64,000 nucleotides of DNA from Xylanibacter brevis ATCC 19188 (GTDB lineage: Bacteria; Bacteroidota; Bacteroidia; Bacteroidales; Bacteroidaceae), in the NCBI RefSeq assembly GCF_000621725.1, contig NZ_JHXM01000019.1, positions 23,934 through 87,933 on the forward strand. The letters run 5' to 3'. The translations under genes were made by a program, and so were the position numbers. Positions within the stretch are counted from its first letter, which is position 1; every line of letters starts with the position of its first letter. Below are positions 24,014 through 32,963 of the stretch, one piece after another. Under the pieces are notes generated by a model, which saw nothing but the letters and a program-made list of their open reading frames with translations, was not told where the DNA came from and did no database searches.

Positions 24014-25096
24014 ATGAAAATAGGAAAGCTAATTCTAGGAGCAATGGCCATCTTGATGATGATGACTTCGTGTTTCGACGACAAAGATCCGTATAGTGCG
24101 GGCATCAACTTTGCTCGTCCTCGTTATCTGAATAATGGCGTTTATGCCAACACTACTGTCGACTCAGTGGTGATGTTTAGTTATGGTAAATGGAACGTCT
24201 CGCTTTCTGACGGCAGTTGGACTCGTCTGGGACTGACGGAGGGAAAGGGCAACGTGATATATCGCATTCCCGTATCCTTTGATCAGAATACCACTGGTAA
24301 GAGTCGCCAGTGTATGGTTCGTTTCTACGACGTAGAGCATCCCGATGTGGCCAGCATATTCTACTATATTCAGCATGCCACTCGCGGTGATGGCTCTTTG
24401 GGCAACGCACCTGCTGTGAAGAAAATTACTGGCAGCGATGGCAGCCTCTTTGAGTTCAGTTATGACAGATTGTACCGTCCGGTCAACCTCACAATGTCAA
24501 AGAACGGCACTCAGCTTCGCAGTGTGACGCTGAACTACAATGACAGAGACAGTTCGCTGGTGGTTTATGATGGCGAGGAAACGTATTCTTGTACGTATTC
24601 TCCTGATTATCAGCCCTATTCGCTGAAGTCATCTACGGATACTATCGGCTATTACATGGTGAAGAATAAGTTCTATTATCTTCCTATTAATACTGCTTTC
24701 AGCTACGAACATCATAAGAGCGGTAAGGTGGTTAATGCTGCTACCTACTACGTCAACGGCCGTTCGCTTGCTGCCGACAGCATGCATGTGGCCGACAGCG
24801 TATATCAGTATGCTAATGGTGAGATTATTGAAAAGGTGATGCCTAAGTATAGCAATGTGGACAATCGCTGCCAGACGGTAGATGTCAACCAGCTTGTGGA
24901 GGGTATTGACAATTGCGACCCCTATTTGCTGATGTCACTCTTCCGCTATGCTCGTCATACGAGTGTTCTCAGCGAGCTTACTTCGGGCAAGCGTCATCAG
25001 ACCGTCGAGGTACAGCTGAACGCCGATAAGAGCATCAGTCGAATGACGGTGAGCACCACTGGTGGCGACACGGTTGTGTACAACTTCGAATATTAA
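24014..25096 (+). CDS. Lipoprotein with BACON-like N-terminal region, unknown function
   Basis: The 360-residue protein has a lipoprotein signal peptide with MMTSC, the lipidated Cys near residue 20. Residues about 45-120 look like a BACON-type immunoglobulin-like domain (alternating strands ending in YYIQHATRG). The remainder is beta-rich, with repeats of short strands and turns, and resembles DUF4595-type surface lipoproteins; that assignment is tentative. It is surface or periplasmic. It stands alone between the S4 gene and the queuosine genes. Confidence 0.7.
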   Translation: MKIGKLILGAMAILMMMTSCFDDKDPYSAGINFARPRYLNNGVYANTTVDSVVMFSYGKWNVSLSDGSWTRLGLTEGKGNVIYRIPVSFDQNTTGKSRQCMVRFYDVEHPDVASIFYYIQHATRGDGSLGNAPAVKKITGSDGSLFEFSYDRLYRPVNLTMSKNGTQLRSVTLNYNDRDSSLVVYDGEETYSCTYSPDYQPYSLKSSTDTIGYYMVKNKFYYLPINTAFSYEHHKSGKVVNAATYYVNGRSLAADSMHVADSVYQYANGEIIEKVMPKYSNVDNRCQTVDVNQLVEGIDNCDPYLLMSLFRYARHTSVLSELTSGKRHQTVEVQLNADKSISRMTVSTTGGDTVVYNFEY

Positions 25097-25164
25097 TTTA
25101 TAATAGGGGTACTTGCTAAACCCCCTCTCGCTGGGCGTTGGCTCGCGACAAACAAAACAAGATT

Positions 25165-25854
25165 ATGGAAACAAACAAGAATCAGCGTATCAGTGTGCTG
25201 TTTATGTTCTACGGCATACTGTTCTGCGTTTGTCTGATAACGGCAAACGTTTTGGAAACCAAACAGATTTCGTTTGGTCCGATGAATATGACGGCAGGAC
25301 TTATCGTGTTCCCAGTTAGTTATATCATCAATGATGTAGTGTGTGAAGTTTGGGGCTATAGCCGCACGCGTCTGCTCATCTGGATGGGCTTCGCCATGAA
25401 CTTCCTCTTTGTGCTCTTTGGCGCTATTGCCGATTGGATTCCTGGAGCACCCTATTGGCATGGTGAAGAGGGCTTCCATCAGATTTTCGGATTGGCACCC
25501 CGTATTGCAGCAGCCTCTTTTCTGGCATTCCTCTGCGGCTCGTTCGTCAATGCCTATGTGATGAGTCGTATGAAACTGTCGTCCAACGGACAAAACTTTT
25601 CTGCTCGTGCTGTGCTAAGTACAGTCTTTGGCGAGCTGACCGATTCTCTCATCTTCTTCCCCTTGGCCTTAGGAGGCGTTATCCCCTGGGAAGAGATGCC
25701 CTCGCTTGTTATCACTCAGGTGACGTTGAAGACCGTCTATGAGATTCTGGTTCTTCCTGTGACCATCCGTGTGGTGAAATTTACAAAAGCTCACGACCAC
25801 GAAGATGTGTTCGATCGTGACATCAATTACAACATCTTTAAACTGAAAGAATAA
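25165..25854 (+). CDS. Queuosine precursor transporter, YhhQ/VUT family
   Basis: A 229-residue inner-membrane protein with about six hydrophobic helices. Family features include [26 protein letters not shown] and [11 protein letters not shown]. YhhQ imports queuosine precursors (preQ0/preQ1). I chose the ATG at 25165 (METNKNQ) over ATG 25138 because it fits the family. Its stop overlaps the queF start (TAATG), so the two are coupled, and this context supports the substrate assignment. I looked for a preQ1 riboswitch upstream and found no convincing match. Confidence 0.88.
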   Translation: METNKNQRISVLFMFYGILFCVCLITANVLETKQISFGPMNMTAGLIVFPVSYIINDVVCEVWGYSRTRLLIWMGFAMNFLFVLFGAIADWIPGAPYWHGEEGFHQIFGLAPRIAAASFLAFLCGSFVNAYVMSRMKLSSNGQNFSARAVLSTVFGELTDSLIFFPLALGGVIPWEEMPSLVITQVTLKTVYEILVLPVTIRVVKFTKAHDHEDVFDRDINYNIFKLKE

Positions 25855-26318
25855 TGGCAACAAGAGAGTCAGAAGGTCTTCATGCCCTCGGTAAGAAGAC
25901 CGAATATCGTAGCGACTATGCACCCGAGGTGCTCGAGACCTTTGTCAACAAGCACCCTGACAACGACTATTGGGTACAGTTCAACTGTCCTGAGTTCACT
26001 TCGTTGTGTCCCATCACGGGCCAGCCCGACTTTGCAGAAATCAAGATCATGTATATTCCTGCAGAACGAATGGTGGAGTCAAAGAGTCTGAAACTCTATC
26101 TTTTCTCGTTCCGCAATCATGGTGACTTCCATGAAGACTGTGTGAATGTCATCATGAAGGACTTGGTGAAGTTGATGGAGCCTAAATACATCGAGGTCGT
26201 TGGATTGTTCACTCCCCGTGGTGGCATCAGCATCTATCCATATGCTAACTATGGTAAGCCCGGTACTAAGTACGAGAAGTTGGCCGAACAGCGCCTCATG
26301 CAGCATCAATGCATATAG
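25854..26318 (+). CDS. queF: NADPH-dependent 7-cyano-7-deazaguanine reductase
   Basis: QueF reduces preQ0 to preQ1 in queuosine synthesis. The 154-residue short (unimodular) form has the nucleophile C52 and general acid D59 in CPITGQPDF. The NADPH-binding [20 protein letters not shown] is also present. It is coupled to the upstream transporter and followed by a terminator. Confidence 0.95.
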   Translation: MATRESEGLHALGKKTEYRSDYAPEVLETFVNKHPDNDYWVQFNCPEFTSLCPITGQPDFAEIKIMYIPAERMVESKSLKLYLFSFRNHGDFHEDCVNVIMKDLVKLMEPKYIEVVGLFTPRGGISIYPYANYGKPGTKYEKLAEQRLMQHQCI

Positions 26319-26370
26319 TTAATAGCTGAAAGGTTACATTAACAAGGCTATAATAGAAACTATATAAAAG

Positions 26371-26407
26371 AAACAAGCGTGACTTCCCATGGAGGCCACG
26401 CTTGTTT
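26371..26407. terminator. Bidirectional intrinsic terminator
   Basis: The stem AAACAAGCGTG / CACGCTTGTTT, with A and T runs, lies between queF and the convergent lipoprotein gene. Confidence 0.85.
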
Positions 26408-26425
26408 TTGTTATTTCTCATTCTA

Positions 26426-27193
26426 TCAATTTTCTTCCTTAATTTTCTTGTAGTAACCTCTCAAGCCTTCAGCAAATCGGAAGACCAAAGTGTCGGGAGT
26501 CAGCATCTCCAAGTCGGCAGTGTCGCTCAGCAAAACCTGCTGCTGTCCCAGGGAGTCGGGCCTTACGCTGCGAAATACGATTTTACCGTTATAGATAAAC
26601 CATTCGTTGTAAAACTTCAGTTTAGGGTATTCCACGGGCGATTCCTCATCGCTGGTAGCCTTTCCTCTGCTCATACCAATGGGGAAAGCCACATTGTCGG
26701 CCTTGATGCTGATGCCATACTCGCGCTCCACTTTCAGCAGTTTGACAATCGTGTCTGGCAATTGGCTTATCTTCTGCTTGATGGTGTGTCCTTCCATGTC
26801 AGCACGCATGCGTAGGGTGGGGAGCACCTTGTAGCACCAGTTGCCTTGCAGGTCTTCGGTCACAATCACCATGTCTGCCTTGGTCGTGTCAACGCCATTG
26901 CGAACAATAGCCAGCTTGTCGCCGATACGTGGATGACCGAAAATCTTGTGCTGTTTCGAGGCTTCAAGAATATTCAGTGTGTCGGGGTCTGATCCTGAGT
27001 AGGGCGTCTCCAGATAGACCACGATGGTGTCGTTGCATCCATCGCAAGCCATACCATAGATGGTAGAGTCACCTTCTATTCTGGTGAACACCACTTCCTC
27101 TTCCTCGTTGCTTATTTTCTCTTTGCTTGTGCCGCAAGCCACGAAACATCCGATGGTCAGCAGCAATGCGAATGATAGAACTTTCTGTTTCAT
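26426..27193 (-). CDS. Lipoprotein of unknown function
   Basis: The 255-residue protein has a lipoprotein signal peptide with lipobox FVAC (Cys near residue 20). The mature part is beta-rich and contains CDGCND (about residues 50-55), a Cys pair that could bind metal or form a disulfide. No known domain was recognised. It is monocistronic with its own promoter box and shares a terminator with queF. Confidence 0.7.
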   Translation of the reverse strand: MKQKVLSFALLLTIGCFVACGTSKEKISNEEEEVVFTRIEGDSTIYGMACDGCNDTIVVYLETPYSGSDPDTLNILEASKQHKIFGHPRIGDKLAIVRNGVDTTKADMVIVTEDLQGNWCYKVLPTLRMRADMEGHTIKQKISQLPDTIVKLLKVEREYGISIKADNVAFPIGMSRGKATSDEESPVEYPKLKFYNEWFIYNGKIVFRSVRPDSLGQQQVLLSDTADLEMLTPDTLVFRFAEGLRGYYKKIKEEN

Positions 27194-27218
27194 TATCTAT
27201 GAATGCTGGTTTTGTGGG

Positions 27219-27226
27219 CAAAGGTA
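27219..27226 (-). promoter_or_regulatory. -7 element of the 26426-27193 lipoprotein gene
   Basis: TACCTTTG on the minus strand lies 25 bp upstream of the ATG. No clear -33 TTG was seen. Confidence 0.45.
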
Positions 27227-27345
27227 ATGAAAAGTTGGCAGTTAAAGTATAGCTAATGTGATATTTTTTTATTGTCATTCAGTAAAAAAACGTTAAATGG
27301 TACAAATTACTTTATCTGCGAGGTCCTTAACTCCCAACTCTTTAG

Positions 27346-27353
27346 TACCTTTG
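27346..27353 (+). promoter_or_regulatory. -7 element of the carboxyltransferase gene
   Basis: TACCTTTG lies 55 bp upstream of the ATG at 27409. No clear -33 TTG was seen. Confidence 0.45.
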
Positions 27354-27408
27354 CACCAATTTTAATTTTCAGTACCGAAATATTTGATAAAATCTATTTG
27401 ATAAATCT

Positions 27409-29187
27409 ATGGGAAAAAAGAAAATCAAGTTTAGTCTTGTGTACCGTGACATGTGGCAGTCATCTGGTAAGTTCCAGCCACGCAAGGATCAGTTGGAGCG
27501 CATTGCTCCCGTCATTATCGAGATGGGATGCTTCGCTCGTGTTGAGACCAATGGTGGCGCTTTCGAGCAGGTGAACCTCATGGCAGGTGAGAATCCTAAC
27601 GATGCCGTACGTGCTTTCTGTAAGCCATTCAACGAGGCAGGCATTCAGACCCACATGTTGGACCGTGGTTTGAACGCACTGCGCATGTATCCTGTGCCCG
27701 ACGATGTTCGTGAGCTGATGTATAAGGTCAAGAAGGCTCAGGGTGTTGATATCCCCCGTATTTTCTGTGGTCTGAACGACACACGTAATATCATTCCTTC
27801 TATCAAATGGGCCAAGGCTGCAGGTATGATTCCTCAGGCCACCCTTTGTATCACCAACTCACCCGTTCACACCGTTGACTATTATTCAAACATTGCCGAC
27901 GAAGTGATTGCTGCTGGTGCCGAGGAAATCTGTCTGAAGGATATGGCCGGTATTGGTCAGCCCGCTATGCTGGGTGCTCTGACCAAGGCCATCAAGACCA
28001 AGCATCCCGATATCATCATCCAGTATCATGGTCACTCAGGTCCTGGTCTGTCTATGGCTTCTATTCTCGAGGTATGTAACAATGGTGCCGACATCATCGA
28101 TACAGCCATTGAGCCTCTGTCATGGGGTAAGGTTCATCCCGATATCATCTCTGTTCAGTCTATGCTGAAGAACGAGGGCTTCGATGTTCCTGAGATTAAC
28201 ATGAATGCCTATATGCAGGCACGTACGCTCACTCAGGAGTTTATCGACGAGTGGCTGGGCTACTTTATCAATCCTGCCAACAAGCACATGTCTTCACTCC
28301 TGTTGGGTTGCGGACTGCCTGGCGGCATGATGGGTTCTATGATGGCCGACCTTGGTGGCATCCAGACCATGATCAACAAGCTGCGTGCTCAGAAAGGCGA
28401 GCCCGAGCTGACCATGGACGACATGCTTGTGAAGCTCTTCAACGAGGTTGAGTATGTATGGCCACGCGTAGGTTATCCCCCATTGGTAACACCATTCTCT
28501 CAATATACCAAGAACATTGCCCTGATGAACCTTCTCACCATCGAGCAGGGCAAGGGTCGCTTCGTGATGATGGACGACGCTATGTGGGGCATGATCCTCG
28601 GTAAGAGTGGTAAGATTCCCGGCACTGTTGATCCCGAGCTTGTTGAGTTGGCTAAGCAGCAGAAGCGTGAGTTCACTGATGTGGATCCTCACACCTTGCT
28701 CGAGAATGCCCTCGATGGTTTCAAGAAGGAAATGGACGAGAACGGTTGGGACTATGGTAAGGACAACGAAGAGCTCTTCGAGCTGGCCATGCACCCCGAG
28801 CAGTATCGTGCCTACAAGAGTGGTCAGGCCAAGAAGCAGTTCCTGGCAGACCTTCAGAAGGCTAAGGATGCTAAGCTTGGCACCCAGCTGAGCGCTGAGG
28901 AGCTGGCAGCCTTCAAGCATGCTAAGGCCGACGCATTGGTAAGTCCTTCTGCTGGTCAGATTTTCTACGAGTTCAATGGCGAGGGCGAGTGCGCACCTTG
29001 TCTCGAACCATTCATCGGTCAGAAGTACGAGGAAGGCCAGACCTTCTGCTACCTGATGGAGAAATGGGGTGAGATTGTGCCCATCCCCGCAGCACTCGGT
29101 GGTAAACTTGTTGAGGTTGGTGTCAAGCAGGGCGCAAAGGTCCGCAAGGGCGATGTGCTGGCTTGGATAGAGCGCGATGCCAAGTAA
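27409..29187 (+). CDS. Oxaloacetate decarboxylase/pyruvate carboxylase subunit B-like carboxyltransferase
   Basis: The 592-residue protein has a carboxyltransferase TIM barrel (about 1-300; CLKDMAGIG, HGHSGPG), a PYC/OADA-type helical domain (VGYPPLVTPFSQ) and a C-terminal biotinyl-like domain (about 520-592). Such proteins move CO2 between biotin and pyruvate/oxaloacetate. Two key sites differ from the standard. The usual RDAHQS metal/active-site motif reads RDMWQS (residues 13-18). The biotin-acceptor AMKM reads MEKW with K552, one residue short of the normal spacing. Strong codon bias suggests high expression. The next gene overlaps by 11 bp. Whether K552 is biotinylated is open. Confidence 0.8.
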   Translation: MGKKKIKFSLVYRDMWQSSGKFQPRKDQLERIAPVIIEMGCFARVETNGGAFEQVNLMAGENPNDAVRAFCKPFNEAGIQTHMLDRGLNALRMYPVPDDVRELMYKVKKAQGVDIPRIFCGLNDTRNIIPSIKWAKAAGMIPQATLCITNSPVHTVDYYSNIADEVIAAGAEEICLKDMAGIGQPAMLGALTKAIKTKHPDIIIQYHGHSGPGLSMASILEVCNNGADIIDTAIEPLSWGKVHPDIISVQSMLKNEGFDVPEINMNAYMQARTLTQEFIDEWLGYFINPANKHMSSLLLGCGLPGGMMGSMMADLGGIQTMINKLRAQKGEPELTMDDMLVKLFNEVEYVWPRVGYPPLVTPFSQYTKNIALMNLLTIEQGKGRFVMMDDAMWGMILGKSGKIPGTVDPELVELAKQQKREFTDVDPHTLLENALDGFKKEMDENGWDYGKDNEELFELAMHPEQYRAYKSGQAKKQFLADLQKAKDAKLGTQLSAEELAAFKHAKADALVSPSAGQIFYEFNGEGECAPCLEPFIGQKYEEGQTFCYLMEKWGEIVPIPAALGGKLVEVGVKQGAKVRKGDVLAWIERDAK

Positions 29188-29686
29188 GGAAGTGGACTAT
29201 CAATCAATTATAAATCAGTATTATGCAGAAGATGATCAGTTGCGTCGTCTTCTGCTTTTTCATTCTCGTCAGGTGGCCGATCGCAGTCTGGCTATCTGTC
29301 GCCAGCATCCCGAGTTGTCGCTCGACGTACAGTTTGTGGAAGAGGCAGCCATGCTCCACGACATCGGCATCCGCTGGTGCCACGCGCCTTCCATCTTTTG
29401 TGTAGGCGAAGCCCCTTACATCGAGCATGGACAGATTGGCGGACGCTTGCTGCGCCAACTGGGTTTCGAGCGCCATGCCCGTGTCTGCGAACGACATACC
29501 GGTACCGGACTGCCGGGGTTCGAGCCCGAGACCCTTGAAGAACAGCTGGTGTGCTATGCCGACAAGTTTTATTCAAAATCACATCCCGAGCGTGTGCTTA
29601 CCGTCGAACAGGCCGCTCAGAGTTTGGAACGCTTTGGTCATGAAGGCGTCGAAAAGTTTCTTGGCTGGGCCAAAATGTTTGAATAA
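29177..29686 (+). CDS. HD-domain phosphohydrolase-like protein
   Basis: The 169-residue cytoplasmic protein has the HD-domain ligand pattern: an early His in LLLFHSRQVADRSLAI, then MLHDIGIRW, then a further His in ERHTGTGLPG, and a late YADKFYSK. These fit metal-dependent phosphohydrolases of the HDIG type. The substrate is unknown. It overlaps the carboxyltransferase gene by 11 bp and is probably co-transcribed with it. Confidence 0.85.
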   Translation: MPSKEVDYQSIINQYYAEDDQLRRLLLFHSRQVADRSLAICRQHPELSLDVQFVEEAAMLHDIGIRWCHAPSIFCVGEAPYIEHGQIGGRLLRQLGFERHARVCERHTGTGLPGFEPETLEEQLVCYADKFYSKSHPERVLTVEQAAQSLERFGHEGVEKFLGWAKMFE

Positions 29687-29753
29687 AGCGTAAAATAATG
29701 GGCTCTACGTCAAAAAACTCATAACTCTTATCCTCTAACTCTCAACTTTTTCG

Positions 29754-29761
29754 TATCTTTG
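29754..29761 (+). promoter_or_regulatory. -7 element immediately before the lptD-like start codon
   Basis: TATCTTTG ends only 5 bp before the GTG start at 29767. With the usual distance to the transcription start, the mRNA would be leaderless or nearly so. Confidence 0.55.
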
Positions 29762-29766
29762 CACCC

Positions 29767-32628
29767 GTGAAACGCAAATATGCGATATTTGTTTTGCTTT
29801 CCGCTTTCATCTTTGTGTTGGCGGAAATACCTTCATCGCCCCTTCAGAACATGATTCTTAACAGGGTGATGGACGACTCGTTGTTTGCCGACACACTGCC
29901 TCACGACACTTCTATCTCGCCTCATGCTAAGCCCGCTGCGGCGGCGTTGAAGCGCGATACCTCTCAGATGGATTCTCTCGAACTGGCTATCTATAAGCAC
30001 AATAAGGCCATCGACGATTCGCTGGCGCTGGATAGCATCAATCGCAAGAAGAAAAACGGTATCGATTCGCCGGTGAAGTTCTCTGCCGAAGACTCGCTGG
30101 TTTACCAAGCTGGCGCAGGCATGGCTCATCTCTATGGTTCATCGCACGTCACCTATCAGAACATGGACCTCACCAGCGAGAAGATTTACCTCTGTCTCGA
30201 CTCTTCGCTGGTTCATGCCACTGGTGCCCGCGACACCCTTGGCGAGATGTTCGGCACGCCTGTGTTCAAGATGGGCAGCGATAGCTACGAGAGCGATACA
30301 ATGGCCTTCAACTTCAAGACCAAGAAAGGACTTATCCAGCAGGTTTACACCCAGCAAGAGGATGGCTTCCTGACCAGTGAGTTGTCGAAGCGTGGTGCCA
30401 ATGGCGAGCTCTATCTGCGCCACGGACGCTACACCACTTGCGACGAACCCCATCCCGATTTCTATCTGGCTCTGTCGCGTGCCAAGGTGCGCCCCGGCAA
30501 GGATGTGGTCTTCGGACCCGCCTATCTGGTGGTGGCCGACGTGCCCCTTCCGTTGGCAATCCCTTATGGCTTCTTCCCCTTCACCAAGAGCTATTCCAGT
30601 GGTTTCATCATGCCAACTTATGGCGACGAGACCTCACGAGGTTTCTATCTGCGCGATGGTGGCTACTACTTTGCCATCAGCGACAAGATGGACCTGAAAC
30701 TCCTGGGCGAGATTTATACCAAGGGGTCATGGGGCATCAGTGCAGCCAGCAACTATCGTCGTCGCTACAAGTACAGTGGCTCGTTCTTTGGTAGCTATCA
30801 GAACACCATCACCGGCGAGAAAAACATGCCTGACTATGCCAAGCAGACCAGCTTCAAGATTCAGTGGTCGCATCGCCAGGATGCTAAGGCCAATCCTTAT
30901 TCCAACCTCTCTGCCAGTGTCAACTTTGCCACCAGCAGCTACGAGCGCAACAACCTGACCTCGATGTATAATCCGCAGGCGCTGACACAGTCCACACGTA
31001 CTTCGTCGGTGTCGTACAGCACAGGCTTCTCCAGTCTTGGTCTCAGCCTGAGCACCACCATGAACCTCAGTCAGAACATGCGCGACTCTTCTATCGCCAT
31101 GACGCTGCCCGACCTGAACATCTCGGTGTCGCGCTTCTATCCCTTCAAGCGCAAGCACATGGTGGGCAAGGAGCGTTGGTACGAGAAGATTGCGTTGAGC
31201 TATACGGGTCGTCTCTCTAACTCTATCTCTACAAAGGAAGACAAGCTGATGCATTCCAGTTTGGTGAAAGACTGGCGCAACGGAATGCAGCACAACATCC
31301 CCGTTTCGGCCAATTTCACCCTGTTTAACTATATCAACATCAACCCCTCGTTCAACTTCACCGACCGTACCTATACCAATAAGGTGAAGCGCTCATGGGA
31401 CGATGCCGCCCAAACAGAGCTTCGCGACACCACCTATGGATTTTATAATGTCTATAATTGGAACCTGTCGCTCTCTGCTTCTACGAAACTATATGGTTTC
31501 TATATACCCTCGCGCAAACTCTTTGGCGATAAGGTTCAGGCCGTACGCCACGTGCTGACCCCCTCTGTCAGCTTCAGTTATGCGCCCGACTTCAGCGCCT
31601 CGCGCTATGGCTATTACGATACCTACATGAAGACAGATGCCAATGGCAATGTCTCTATGGTCGAGTATTCTCCCTATCAGGGCTCGCTCTATGGCGTGCC
31701 GGGCAAAGGCAAGACAGGTAGTCTCTCGTTCGATTTGTCGAACAACGTAGAGATGAAGATTAAGTCAGATGCAGACACCACAGGCTTCAAGAAGATCAGT
31801 CTTATCGACGAGTTGGGCGCTGCCATGTCTTATAATATGGCTACGGATATTCGTCCGCTGAGTGACCTCTCCGTGCGTATGCGACTGAAGCTGACCAAGA
31901 GCTATACCTTCAACATGAATGCGGTCTTTGCCAGCTATGTCTATGAGGCCGACTCTGTTGGTGCCACACCTCGTGTCAGCGAGCACACCACCTATTGGCA
32001 GCAGGGTAAGATAGGTCGTTTCCAGGGTATGTCGCAGAACTTGTCTTATACCCTCGATAATAATAAGATTTCCAACCTCTTCAAGTGGCTTCGTGGCGAG
32101 CGCGTGGAGAAAAAGCAGAAGCGTGATGATGAGGAAGAAGACGAGGACGAGAACGAGGTGGAGACCAACCTCGATCGCGACCTTGAGAAAGGTAAGCATG
32201 GGGCTAAGGGACAGGGTAATATGGCAGAGACCGATGAGGATGGCTACATGAAGTTCTCGCTGCCCTGGTCGCTGAGTTTTGGTTATGGTGTCACCATGCG
32301 CGAGCATACCGATGTCAGCAAGTTCAACTACAACACGATGCGCTATCCTTACAAGTTCTCGCAGAACCTGAACGTCAGTGGCAATGTCCGTCTGTCGGAA
32401 GGATGGAACATCAGTTTCTCGTCGGGCTATGATTTCGAAAACAAGAAGATATCCATGACCACAGCATCGCTCAGTCGCGACCTTCACTGTTTCAACATGT
32501 CGTGTTCTGTGGTATTGGCGCCATACACCAGCTATAACTTCTCTTTCCGTTGTAATGCTTCAACCCTTACCGATGCGTTGAAGTACGACAAACGCAGCAG
32601 CTATAGCAACAGCGTCCAGTGGTATTAG
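29767..32628 (+). CDS. LptD-like LPS assembly outer-membrane protein
   Basis: The 953-residue protein has a signal peptide (YAIFVLLSAFIFVLA). An OstA/LptA-like beta-jellyroll follows (about 95-250; SSHVTYQNMDLTSEKIYL), then a large C-terminal barrel. This is the Bacteroidetes LptD layout; LptD inserts LPS into the outer leaflet. Residues about 775-800 form a highly acidic loop (DDEEEDEDENE). The start is GTG: it is the only in-frame start before the signal peptide, and no upstream in-frame ATG exists. It has its own promoter box, so it is probably expressed separately from the HD gene. Confidence 0.85.
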   Translation: MKRKYAIFVLLSAFIFVLAEIPSSPLQNMILNRVMDDSLFADTLPHDTSISPHAKPAAAALKRDTSQMDSLELAIYKHNKAIDDSLALDSINRKKKNGIDSPVKFSAEDSLVYQAGAGMAHLYGSSHVTYQNMDLTSEKIYLCLDSSLVHATGARDTLGEMFGTPVFKMGSDSYESDTMAFNFKTKKGLIQQVYTQQEDGFLTSELSKRGANGELYLRHGRYTTCDEPHPDFYLALSRAKVRPGKDVVFGPAYLVVADVPLPLAIPYGFFPFTKSYSSGFIMPTYGDETSRGFYLRDGGYYFAISDKMDLKLLGEIYTKGSWGISAASNYRRRYKYSGSFFGSYQNTITGEKNMPDYAKQTSFKIQWSHRQDAKANPYSNLSASVNFATSSYERNNLTSMYNPQALTQSTRTSSVSYSTGFSSLGLSLSTTMNLSQNMRDSSIAMTLPDLNISVSRFYPFKRKHMVGKERWYEKIALSYTGRLSNSISTKEDKLMHSSLVKDWRNGMQHNIPVSANFTLFNYININPSFNFTDRTYTNKVKRSWDDAAQTELRDTTYGFYNVYNWNLSLSASTKLYGFYIPSRKLFGDKVQAVRHVLTPSVSFSYAPDFSASRYGYYDTYMKTDANGNVSMVEYSPYQGSLYGVPGKGKTGSLSFDLSNNVEMKIKSDADTTGFKKISLIDELGAAMSYNMATDIRPLSDLSVRMRLKLTKSYTFNMNAVFASYVYEADSVGATPRVSEHTTYWQQGKIGRFQGMSQNLSYTLDNNKISNLFKWLRGERVEKKQKRDDEEEDEDENEVETNLDRDLEKGKHGAKGQGNMAETDEDGYMKFSLPWSLSFGYGVTMREHTDVSKFNYNTMRYPYKFSQNLNVSGNVRLSEGWNISFSSGYDFENKKISMTTASLSRDLHCFNMSCSVVLAPYTSYNFSFRCNASTLTDALKYDKRSSYSNSVQWY

Positions 32629-32635
32629 TGCTTTT

Positions 32636-32963
32636 CTAAGTGAGAAGTGAGAGGTGAGAAGTGAGAAGGACCCCCTCTAAATCTCCCCGAGGGGAGACTT
32701 AACCCCCTCCCTTGGGAGGGTCGGGGAGGGGTTCCTGGTCTGTTTTTCCTCCCCTCCCATGTAGGGGAGGGGTTGGGGGTGGGGTCAGTATTGTTCTAAC
32801 TGCAAATGGAGTTACAGACCCCACCCCAACCCCTCCCCTTGAAGGGAGGGGAGTGCCTACGTAGTCCTCGGATTTTCAACCAACCCCCTCTAAATCTCCC
32901 CAAGGGGAGACTTCTCAACTCTCAACTCTCAGTTTGCGCCAAAGGCGCACCATCTCTCATCTC
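32636..32963. repeat. Composite G/C-rich palindromes and GAGAAGTGAG-type repeats
   Basis: Three parts are seen. Simple GTGAGAAGTGAGAGG runs lie at 32638-32668. The unit CCCCCTCTAAATCTCCCC + RAGGGGAGACTT occurs at 32669 and 32883. A long palindrome at about 32752-32850 has CCCTCCCATGTAGGGGAGGGG arms around a unique centre with TCTAACTGCAAATGGAG. That centre recurs in the opposite orientation three times at 55.6-56.1 kb. The segment ends in GCGCC/GGCGC hairpins. No gene was seen here. Confidence 0.8.

Noticed and set aside
25100..25164. preQ1 riboswitch upstream of the queuosine transporter
   Set aside because: The leader is short and I could not fit the preQ1-I consensus with its A-rich tail. 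A covariance-model search would be decisive.
27286..27408. Additional small ORF at 27272-27574
   Set aside because: It runs through the promoter and overlaps the carboxyltransferase start in another frame, with no family resemblance.
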